NCBI GenBank assembly: GCA_006386115.1
Contig: VFIW01000007.1
Span: 902,693 to 966,692, forward strand
DNA length: 64,000 bases
Direction: 5' to 3'
Source: Globisporangium splendens
Taxonomy: Eukaryota; Oomycota; Peronosporomycetes; Pythiales; Pythiaceae
Shown here: positions 41,296 to 50,944 of the stretch, one piece after another
Position numbering within the stretch: the first letter of the stretch is position 1
Layout of the letters: each line of letters begins with the position of its first letter
The notes under the pieces: model-generated
The model's database searches: none
What the model was told of the DNA's origin: nothing
What the model saw: only the letters and a program-made list of their open reading frames with translations
Translations under genes and position numbers: made by a program

Positions 41296-44200
41296 ATGTG
41301 GTCGTGGCTCACGGGCGGCAGCGGCTCCGGCGGGCGCCACCGCGCGGGGCTCGGCGGCTTCCTCTCGCGGCCGCGCGAGTTCTCGCTCGCCAGCATGCGC
41401 CACCTGCACGCGCAGCTACTGCGCTTCGCGGAGCTGGGCGACGCCGAGATCGTCGAGCTGCTGCGCGTGCTCTCGGAGTTTCTCGTCTACTCGGACCAGA
41501 ACCACGACCAGCAGCAATACGACAGCAAAGGCAACCAGCAGCATAACAGTGGCGAGTATGACGACAATGAGCGTGCGCGCGAGTCGCTCGAGTCGCTCGA
41601 GTTCACGGCGACGACGTCGGGCGCCGGCGTGTTCTTCGACTACTTCTGCGAGAAGAACATCCTGGCGCTGTTCGTGCAGCTGGGCGAGGCGCGGCCGAGC
41701 GTCGCCGTGCAGATCCAGCTGCTACAGACCATGAGCATCCTCGTGCAGAACATCGCGACGCGCACGTCGCTCTACTACTTGCTCTCCAACAACTACGTCA
41801 ACAAGCTGCTGCTGTGTCCGTTCGCCGTGACCAAGGACGACGACGTGCGCGACTGGTACGTGACGCTGCTCAAGGCGCTGTCGCTGCGGTTGAACGAGGA
41901 CACGGTGCAGTTCTTCTTCGACACGCGCGAGCACGACGGCGCGTTCTTCCCGCTCTACACGCAGGCGCTGACGTTCAAGCGGTGTCCCGAGACCATGGTC
42001 AAGGTCGCGGTCAAGACGCTCACGCTCAACGTGTACAAGGTGCACGACGACCGCGTGCGCGAGTTCATCGTGCGGTACCAGAAGATGGCGTACTTCCGCG
42101 ACACGGTCGAGTACGCGAACGAGCTCGCGCTCAAGATCCAGGGGCTGCTGAACCTTTGGTCGCCCAGCATGGGTGCCACGGTCATCGACAAGCTCGAAGA
42201 AGCCATCGACGAGTACATCGACCATTGCTTCTACCTGCAGGACATCCTGGACATCAACCTCCCCGAGCTCTGCTACAAGGTAGGCGATCTGTTGTACAGA
42301 CGCCATGTGAAGCGCTTTCTTGCCGCGAGCGTGCTGCCTGACTGCAATCCGCCGCCGCAACGCGTGTCGACGCGGCTCGCGCTCTACTTGCTCACGCGGC
42401 TCACAGGCATTTTCGAGCACGCGCCGCTCGTTAATGCGGTCGCGTTCATGTACGTTACAATGTTCTTTCTCGCGCTTTCTCTCTGAATGTGGAATTGTCG
42501 AGAACAACTTCAAACGTGCTTATGTGCGCTGCCATGTCTTTAGGTTGCTTTCTCCAGATGCCAATGAGAAATGTCCGTACTCGGCGGTTGCGCTCGGTGC
42601 GGGGTCTCGACGGAAAAGCGTTCGTGGAAAGCCTCTGGCGACCACGATGACCACACCGACTACGACAGCAGCAGACAAACAAGTGCCAGCGCTAGCAGCT
42701 GGAGACCTCACCAAGACCAAGCGGAAGAGCACCTTGAAAACAAAGAAAAAGAAACCTGCGCACGTGTTTCAAGCGCATTCAGTGGAAACCTGCGACTCGC
42801 CGCTTTGCTACCTGCAGACGCGGTTCGACCAGGGTGAGTGGCCTCTCGAGGAAGTCGAGGCGTTTGTCCCCGGACAAGCGAATAATGTTACACGTCAATC
42901 GATCCTGGCACTTTTGGCATCGAGTGATGAGTTGCTGTCCTCAGCTGCGCTGTTGCTGCTGCTCGCGATTGTCAACAATGACGCGATTGATCACACGTTG
43001 TTGCGCGAACTCGATTTGCTACCCTTTCGACACCGAAAGCGTCGACGAAGCATCTGGACGGCGTCCGAGTTGCCGCTCGTCCACGTACCCGAGGGATCCG
43101 ACAACACAGGCGACGGTGACGCGTCAGGCGATGAAGAGCGTGGCGAGAGCAGCGTCGTGTCTTCCACATCGTCGTCCAATCTCTCGGTCTCGTCCACATC
43201 TCACATAGAGGATGAAGAAGAGAGTGACGACAAGGGGGATGATGAGAAATCAGCACAGGAAGAACCGGTAGGTCAGGGTGACGACACAAATGAAACGAGT
43301 ACGGACCCACGTGGTTCATCCATCGATGGAAGCACGCGTGGATCGGATCTACTGGCAATGGAGTGCTACGTTGGACAGTACCCGCACTGGCTGATGGACC
43401 AGCTCCTCATGATTCTCTCGCGAAACCCGGACACGCGACTTTTGAACACGCAACTCGCTGCTCGGCTCGCGGTGGACATCATGGTGGCGACGAACTCGAC
43501 GCATTGGCTCTTGCCTCGACACGCCGCGGTGCTCCAGCAGATCCACTCCATCAGCACCCACCAGGTAATGGAGAGTATGCGCGGCGCGATGGCCGATGTC
43601 GATCTGTTTATCTACGTGCTCGAAGACGAGTTTGACACGTTTCAGCGAGCCAAGTTCCCGATCGCACTGAGTTTCAAGTCGTCGTCGCCATTTGAGTTCT
43701 TAGTACCCCCCGTGGTCGACTACATCTCGGATCGCAACGGCACGTTGAACCTGCGCAGCCCTGCAAACGAAATGGAGGTGTGCCGCAAGTCGATGCGGGA
43801 GTTCCTGACGCTGCGCCGACTTCGTCAACTCGTGGACGACCAGTACGTCGCCGACAACCTGGAGCAGTTTGTGGCGTTCCGCCACCCTCACACAAGTCTG
43901 CTGGATATGGCACGCACTAGCGGCACAACGGTCTCGATGGAAGGCATGGTCTTTCTCAAGTGCATCTGGCGCGAGCAGCGCTTTCTGCATTTGCCCGCGA
44001 AGCTACTCATGATCCTCAACCCGGAAGCGCTCGTGTTTGCCGAGAAAGACAAGCAAGCGTCGTCGGCAGCCCAGAGTGACAGCGACAGCGAAACCACGGA
44101 GGGAGTTGGGTTCGTGCGGCTCTTTGCGCCGATTCACCGCACGTACTGCACGGTCGACTCGAAGGACGATCGCGTGCTCCACGTCACGATCTCGTCCGCG

Positions 44201-44539
44201 GTGCCGGTGGACGGGTGCCGGAGTTACCACAAAGGAAGCAGTCTCGTCAAGGGCAAGTCGTCCCAACTAGGGGATGATGTCCTAAAGAGCTGGCACGTGT
44301 CGGTGCTGTTTGACAATCACGAGGATTGCAAACAAGCGAAGGCGCATGTGGATCTCTCTCGCGCCGAAGTCCGTGCGTTCAAGCTGCTGCAGATCGAAGA
44401 AAGTCTGAATACCCACGTGCAGATCACGCATTCGGCGAACGCCGTGAGTCCAAAGACCAAAGCGCGACGGCTCTCAATGGACGTCGAGGAAAAGCGGCTG
44501 CAGCAAGAAAAAGACGAAGAAGAGGCAATGAAGCGATAG
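41296..44539 (+). CDS. CLEC16A: CLEC16A / TT9-family protein with FPL domain
   Basis: Endosomal and autophagy/mitophagy-linked family (CLEC16A in animals, Ema in flies, TT9/GFS9 in plants). Exons 41296-42449 and 42544-44539 join by a GT-AG intron of 94 bases (phase 2, restoring M-LLSPDANEKCPYS) for 1049 aa. The FPL domain, about residues 30-195, has FSLASMRHLHAQLLRF, EIVELLRVLSEFLVYSDQN, and further on QIQLLQTMSILVQNI, TSLYYLLSNNYVNKLL and DWYVTLLKALSLRLNEDTV. The middle has an acidic, Ser-rich stretch. The second half contains the conserved region with WREQRFLHLPAKLLM-type sequence and ends in a charged helix. The start ATG directly precedes WSWLTGGSG, near the family's usual MWxW opening. 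Confidence 0.88.
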
Positions 44540-44635
44540 AAGACAGTGGGTTATTTCATTGTCGAGGCATCATTTGATTCGTAGCAGCACCTTCGAACGT
44601 GTGAAAGAACAAACGGATACGCAAAAAGAGATTAT

Positions 44636-46192
44636 TTATGCTTTGGTGTTCGTCGCGTGCAGTGTCGTCTTCGCTTTCGTGGTTTTGCTGTTTACGCTCG
44701 CTGTAGTTGACGTTCCAAGCACTTCGGCCTTCATTCGCAGGAAGACGGCGCGGATGTCGTGCGGATTGGCGTTGAGAAACTCGACTGGGAATACTGTCGC
44801 CACATCCGCCGTCAGGCTTCGTAGCTCCTTGGTGTTCTGTTGCCATGCATAAAACGTAAGCCGTGAATATAGAGGATGCACTGACCCAACAATTTTGTCT
44901 CTTTTTCTGCAGGCTGCTTTACCTTGAAGAGAAACGTAAGCCGTGAATATTGAGGATGCACTGGCCCAACAATTTTGTCTCTTTTTCTGCAGGCTGCTTT
45001 ACCTTGAAGAGAAACGTAAGCCGTGAATATAGAGGATGCACTGACCCAACAATTTTGTCTCTTTTTCTGCAGGCTGCTTTACCTTGAAGAGCGCGGCGAC
45101 TTTGGTGGTGAGGTTGAGCACCTGATCGGGTTCCGTGTCGCCGTAGAGAGTTTTGACGGCAGCGAGCAGCTTGTCAATGGCAGTGGTGCGTTCCTGCGCG
45201 ATTTCCTGCTGCAGTGCGACCAGTTTCCTGTGGATTTCTTGGCCGTCGACATCGCATGCATCTTTTGGGAACAAAGCAGCAGCATGCTTCACGAGAAACT
45301 TGATATCCTGGAGATCTGGGATGTGCGCGTAGATGGACTTGACCATGCCTTCGACGGTCGTCGGGTCGATGCGGTCAAAGTACAGGTTGCAGATCTTGAT
45401 TTCCAGGTCCGCAGCACGTTTCTTCCGATCATTTGCGTCTCAAAGCGCCTCGTATGTGCTGCGCATTGCCACTGGATCCACGTTTTCCAGCACTTGGATT
45501 CCTCTCGTAAAGTCTGGTGGTGGAAATAATCGCTCGGCGTTGCGGATCAAGCTTCGCAGTTCATCGGCGAGTGGGAAGTGCTTGAGCACGCGCTGCAGCA
45601 TCCCGCGGAGTGCAGTTGCCGATGGCGTGTCTGCGCATTCCATGCGATAGACTTCGTCACGGAGTTTCTCGAAGAGTGCGTGCTTTAGCTGGGCACGTTC
45701 GTCCTTGCGACGCAGTTGCGTCATGAGTTCCTGGCATCGGGTTGTCGTTTTCGTCAAGTCATTGGGCTCGTCGTCGTCGTCGCCAGAGCTTGGTGTGAGG
45801 TGGTTCTTCTTGATCCATCGCTTTTCCAACGGTGTGCTGCCAATGTCGAGCACTTTCACGTATTGCAGCCGTCCATATTCACACGGCAGTGCATGGATCG
45901 CCGTCGAGTTCACGTCGAGCACCTGTAGATGCACGCAGTTGGTGAGCGCCGCTGGGAGGCTCGTGAGCCGTGGATTGTGATTCAACCAGAGCACTTGCAG
46001 TTTGGCGAGACTCCCGATCGCATCGGGAATGCTCTCGAACAAGTTGAAGCTCAGATCCAATCGGAAAAGCGAGGTTGAGAGCTCCGGAGTCGAGAACAGC
46101 GCGCTCGGACAATGCTGCAAGAGGCATTGGCTTAAATGCAGCAGCCCATGCTTCTTTGCGTCCTCGATCTTGGAAGATACGCCACGCTCCAT
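44636..46192 (-). CDS. leucine-rich repeat protein with an in-frame TGA
   Basis: Starts at ATG 46192 with the helical cap typical of intracellular LRR proteins (SKIEDAKKHGLLHLSQ), then about four LRRs (LFRLDLSFNLFESIP, LQVLWLNHNPRLTSLP, LQVLDVNSTAIHALP, VKVLDIGSTPL), followed by a helical region. TGA at 45440-45442 interrupts at EAL-stop-DANDRKKRAADLEI, but the same frame runs on for 118 codons with sequence of the same helical type. A GT-AG intron 45082-44837 (246 bases, containing a triplicated 80-mer) joins VAALFK to NTKELRSL, and the frame ends near 44636. Full reading is 436 codons. CGA (Arg) to TGA by one C-to-T change is the likely cause. It could function as the 250-aa LRR part alone. 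Not assigned to a named family. Confidence 0.7.
44852..45091. repeat. three tandem 80-bp units spanning a splice donor
   Basis: Units start with AAACGTAAG at 44852, 44932 and 45012. The first and third are identical; the middle has two substitutions. Each unit contains, on the minus strand, the exon end TCTTCAAG followed by the donor GTAAAG, so the intron of the LRR gene has three equivalent donors at 45082, 45002 and 44922. Confidence 0.92.
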
Positions 46193-46369
46193 GATACAGA
46201 ACGCTGTCTAAAGCGAGCGAGTGGACGGAGTGGCCGATGAGTTCAAGGGGATCGGTGGAAAGAAACAACAGCAAATGCACGAAGCGTCGGCGACATCTTG
46301 GGTCTTTCTGGTTTATACATACTCATAAAGAGGTCTCCTCTGCTCCAAGGTCATACTGATCTGCCTGCC

Positions 46370-48981
46370 TCATACAGCTGGGTTGCGGTGAATGTAGGGC
46401 AAGTTGCTCGCGAGCGTCTTGATCTGCATGCGGGCTCCCTGCTCCTCGTCGATCGTCGCGATGCGTGGGTTGACGACAGCATCACCCTGTTGTGACTCGA
46501 GCAACTTTTTTTTTATAAGGTGAGGTATATTTAGGCTCATCTTCGTGACCTACAATATCCATTCTCCTGACTACTCTTCATTGCGAATTTCATCTAGGAG
46601 TGTAAATGTGTCTGCAGCGCGGATTGCAATAGATCACTTCTGAATGCTAAATAATCTTTGACCAGGATGGCATGTTCTCTTGGTCCTATGTGAGGCTGCC
46701 TTGTGTTGTCCAATGACCTTGGGTCTTCCGAACTTCGCATAAGCCAATGCATGACGTCGTTGTCAAGATCCTGGGTGAGATTGTTGAAAGCAGCTCTTTG
46801 AGTTGGGAAGTGGACCTGCGTTGAGGTTCTGGTGTCCATGGCTAGGTTGGCGGCTGAGTCCGCCATCTTGTTGAAGGCACGGTAGTGATGGTACCATCCT
46901 CGGATGTCGATGCAATCCGCGAGTCGTCGACTTGTCTGGTATAAACGTGCCAATCGGTGCTGTCGAGGGGACCGATGCATTCACTGTTGGGAGATAATGA
47001 GTGCACTGTCTCCAATCACGTACAACGGTTCGAAGTGACTGCGTTGGGCTTCTCGGAGTCCATGTATGAGACCCCAGTACTCGGCAAAGTTGTTGGTCGT
47101 GTCCTTCCTGCTATATGCCATGCTGGCGACCCAAATTAAACTGGCTTTGTGCGAGTTTTCATGGACACGCACGGTAATGGATCCAGTCCCTCCTGGTCCT
47201 GGATTGCCGCGTGATCCACCATCGAAAAACAACAGGTAAACGCCGCGAGTACCATTTGGAGTCAAGGGGATGGCGTCGGTTTGACTGAGAAAGCAGTCGA
47301 CATAGACCTTGAGAACTGCTGCAACCGTGTGACCGTCCGAGTCTCCAGCTTGCGCTTCAGCGAGTCGTGTGAGGTTTCGCATTCCTGCCTCTAATCTGGT
47401 CATCATGACCGCCATCTCAGCAGTCGATTCGATTGGATCCGAATCCATGCGTCGCAGATGCGCACACCAAATGGCTTGTATGAGCGTCGCGCTCATATAT
47501 CGCCACAGCATGTGTGCGACGGGATAGAGATGATCTTGGAGATGTTCATCGGAGAACTTGTGTCTGATAATGTGTCTCTTGATCGTGGTTCATGCATGCC
47601 TTGGAGTATCTGGTAGATCCAGACTGAAGATCCAGATTGCGGGGTCGTGATCAGGAGTGATTCCGATCTTCGCCCATAGCGCATAAAAGTAGTTCCACAC
47701 GAGTTTGGCTTTCGGACACTCCCAGAATAGATGTTGAACAGAAGATTGGACAACTTGGGAGCATTCGGGATTCGAGCAGGATAGATCAGCTTTCTCCTAG
47801 TTCCACATGGAGAGTCGGTTGGCTTTCAGCCGGAGAAGAGTCTGGGCTGTATAAACTGTAATCCCTGGGATGTTGTGTAATTCGCTCCATCGGATTAATT
47901 GCAGTCCTGGCCACAGAGATCCTGCTGTTTGGACAGCTTTGTTGACTGCTGCATCTCGAGTATCTTTGCCAATTTGTGTCCTCGTTGCTGCAACTTGTTG
48001 CCGATAGAAAGATCTGGTCGTATTGTATCGTCCGTTGCCACCCCATAGTTGCACGATTCTTGTGAAACGTGGATGTGCATGGAACGACACCTTCTGCCCG
48101 TTCAAGTCTCTTGTTGCCATGATGTCACAGTCCGTTGCGGAGTGAACTGTATGCGTAGCTTTGACTAGGGTCGTGTCGACGTGGGTCAGAGTTGCTTCAC
48201 TGGTGTGCAGATGCCATTCGTGGTTATAATGACGTTGCCCGTTGTACAGCTGAAGCACATTTGCTTGCTGTGGTCGATACAGAAGCTGTGGGAAGTTGGA
48301 TACCAACGTAGCACATAACCGCTCGAGCGCTCGAATAGACGGCCGGGAGAATCCGGAGATTCCACATGTTGGGATGAAGTTAAGCACTCCTGGTCTTATC
48401 CACTCCCATCGTGAGAAAGAGAGAGACCGCCCGACCTGTCCTTCTGCTTCTGCTTGTCTGCGTCGTCTGCGGCAAGCGCTTGTTGCAAACGCGCGCGCTC
48501 CTTTTGCAGGTCGTGGTGCCATTTCTTGTGTTTCGAGAGCGCCGTGTTCTTCTTGTCGCGCTTCATGGCATGCTAGAGGGACCAGAGAATCAGAACTCCC
48601 ACAAAGTCAGTACGAAATGTATCGCAGCGACTGAATTGCTGTTGTTTTGCCCATGTTACCCCGGGTTCACTCAGAATCGGCACGTTCATCCCGATCGGTT
48701 CGCCGGGATTGCCAGAGAGGAACGCAGTCATGAAGCTACTGCTTCCGATGGCGTCATTGTTGTTGCTCGCTCCGCGACTTTCTTTCGCCAAGTCTGTAAG
48801 AGTGAGAATAGCAAAGCTAAGATAACGCTCTCGGCAATAAACAGCAGACAATGGGAAGCGCCGCTCACTTACTGCTGCTCACGCCGTTGAATGGTCGGTT
48901 GCAGAGCATGACGCCCTTGTAGTTGCCGATGCTGACGGCTGCCGACGCATTCACGACGCCGTTGTTGCTACCATCCGCCAT
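46370..48981 (-). pseudogene. three-exon gene of unknown function, split by LINE copy 2
   Basis: ATG 48981. Exons 48981-48873, 48793-48660 and 48572 to about 48425 join by GT-AG introns of 79 and 87 bases, all in frame. Readable pieces: SIGNYKGVMLCNRPFNGV, FLSGNPGEPIGMNVPILSE, and a charged helix (KRDKKNTALSKHKKWHHDLQ, KERARLQQALAADD). The frame then enters the LINE. On the far side, 46370-46500 carries what reads as the missing C-terminus (QGDAVVNPRIATIDEEQ, KTLASNLPYIHRNPAV) ending in TGA 46370-46372. The gene is therefore interrupted by the element. I do not recognise the family; the clean splice sites show it was a real gene until recently. Confidence 0.7.
46506..48420 (-). mobile_element. 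5'-truncated LINE, copy 2
   Basis: Minus strand, longer than copy 1 at the 5' side (about 240 codons before the TAG, from a region with FIPTCGISGFS) and otherwise closely similar. It contains the zf-RVT knuckle and RNase H and ends in a poly-A (T run at 46506-46514). The coding frame has the TAG shared with copy 1 plus two private stops: TGG to TGA (DTPRHA-stop-TTIKRH) and AGA to TGA (SQQ-stop-MHRSP). No target-site duplication is found. The 5' boundary, about 48405-48430, is judged from where the host gene's frame ends. Confidence 0.85.
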
Positions 48982-49439
48982 TGTCAAGAGCGTTTTAGAA
49001 CCAAACTCGACTCGTGGATTGACGTGGTCCCGTGCGATGCCCAGCGGCAAAGAACGCCTCAAGTTTTTCACGAAATAGCAGAATGGCATGGTGTCTCCAG
49101 ACTTGCTCTTGAAGATCAAGCGCATCGGCTTTATATAGAGCGAGCAGCTACCATCTTATCCTGCAAAAATACATCCTACAAGGTATCTTCAAAACGCTGC
49201 CGGCATGACCTTAGTTAAAATGACGGGTAGTGGTTCGATATGAAATTCATCTCAGACAACTGCGTCAAAGTACCAGAAATTTCGGCATGTACACGATCAA
49301 TCAAGAAATCTCCAAACAGGTTCGCAGAACACCTTACACGTCGAACTTGTTGATTTTTACACGCAGATGAAGTAGTCCGAGCGCCAATTAATGACATCAC
49401 TTTTGTTTCGTTCCGACGTAACTACGGAACACATAATCC
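48982..49439. other. promoter of the split gene and spacer
   Basis: No gene. A TATA-like TTATATAGAG at 49131-49140 lies about 150 bases upstream of the ATG at 48981. Confidence 0.35.
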
Positions 49440-50476
49440 TCTCGCAGCGGGAGGTATCTCAGCTGCTGTCTCGGCAGCAGCCTAGTCGTCTAGCAGTAGT
49501 AGAAACCGCCGAATGGCACGCCGAAGTCGCACCCGCCGCCGTAGAGACCACAGCCAAACGTGTTCCAGTAGCCCAAAGGGTAGCGCCAGCCGAAACCGAG
49601 ACCGGGTCCCCACCACTGCTCCGCGTTGCCCTCCGTGGTCGTCACCGCGTCCCGCTTGGCTGCGTCCTTGACGAACAAGAAGCCGACGCGGTACTTGTCG
49701 TCGTTGCCGCCTGCGTCCTTGGTCTTCATGGCGGTGTCGGCGGTGATGGCACTGGCTGGTGCGACAACATCCGCCACTTTGGTGTGATCGTCCAATGCGA
49801 CGGTGTCGTTCCTGCTGGACACCAGCTGGCTGCGTGAGATCATGATCTGGTTGTCGCTGAGCGCCACGTTCTTGTTGACGACGGCGGTTGGCTGGCGCAG
49901 GATGTCCTTGGCGCCGATGACGAGGATGACGCCTCGAGGGGTCTGCGACTGGATGTCCTGCTCCGCGTCGCGTTGCTCTTGGCTTTTGTCAGCCTCGCTG
50001 TTCAAATCGTCAGCTTCGGCGGTCTTGGCGCTGAAGACGGCGTCGACGAGGTCCGAGATGCGCTGGCTGCGAAGTGCGGCATCGTCCTTGGCGGCGACGA
50101 CGGTCGATGCCTCGTTCATCATGGCCGTATCGGTATCGCGTCCCGACACCGCCTTGAGCACGTTCCGCGACAGCACGGCCGTGTCCATGTTGTTGGCGTC
50201 GGCCGTCGTGACAAGTGCCTCCACTTTCCGTGCCAGCGCGAGCCGGTCGCTCTGAGAGAACACGATGTTGCTGCGCGACACGAAGACGTTGTTGTCCATG
50301 GCGAGCGTGTTCTTGTTGACGAGCGCCGTGGGTCGGTTGAGTACGTCCTTGGTGGCGATCTTGACGTCGACGGCACGCGCGACCGGCGCAGTCATGTCCG
50401 TGGCCATGTCATCCGTGTGCATCATCGTCGGTGCGTCTCTGTCGCCGATGACATTGATGTCGGCAGCCGAGGCGCC
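49440..50476 (-). pseudogene. secreted repeat protein, copy 3, 5'-truncated
   Basis: Minus-strand copy whose homology begins abruptly at 50476, at GGCGCC corresponding to residue 21 (GASAAD) of the intact protein. Promoter, leader and most of the signal peptide are missing, and a TAG stands in frame 7 codons before the junction. From there to the TAG at 49490 the frame is unbroken and almost identical to the other copies, including the internal repeat and the YYC end. 49440-49489 matches the 3' flank and hairpin of copy 2. An internal ATG at 50425 could start a 311-aa cytosolic protein, but without a promoter it is probably dead. The lack of decay implies the truncation is recent. Confidence 0.8.
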
Positions 50477-50944
50477 TTTCTCATCGATCTGGAGCTAGAT
50501 GAATCCCGTTGGACCAAACTTGCGAGATGCGTGCGTCTGCGTACGTCTCTGAGTATTTTACTGGAATGAACTGAGAACCTCGTGTGTTTTTTTTTCTTTT
50601 TTGGAACTCGATAGACATCCGAAAAATGGATGGGAACATTTGCCAATCGATTCGTCAAGTCGGTGTTACCATCACTCGCGGTCAATGCGAACCTTGGACC
50701 TGAACTTAACGCGACTACCACCAACTTCAACTTGATGACACTGCGAACTTACAAACATGCAAACCAACTTGAACGCACAGCACAGCTTATCTCAGTTGAC
50801 TTGAGTAGAGGGCTACTCAGTGTCCTACTGACTTAGCTGTCTACTTCAATGTCTATGCTACTACTAAAGAAGCTTGTAGATACAGTAAGGCGCATGAGAT
50901 TGTGTACTCGGCAATTAACTGATGTGCCACATGTCAAGTATCTG
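50477..50944. other. intergenic
   Basis: 468 bases next to the truncation point; nothing recognised apart from a poly-T run near 50587-50600. Confidence 0.35.

Noticed and set aside
46490..48450. Target-site duplication for LINE copy 2
   Set aside because: I compared the bases beside the poly-A (GTTGCTCGAGTCAC) with those before the 5' end and found no repeat.
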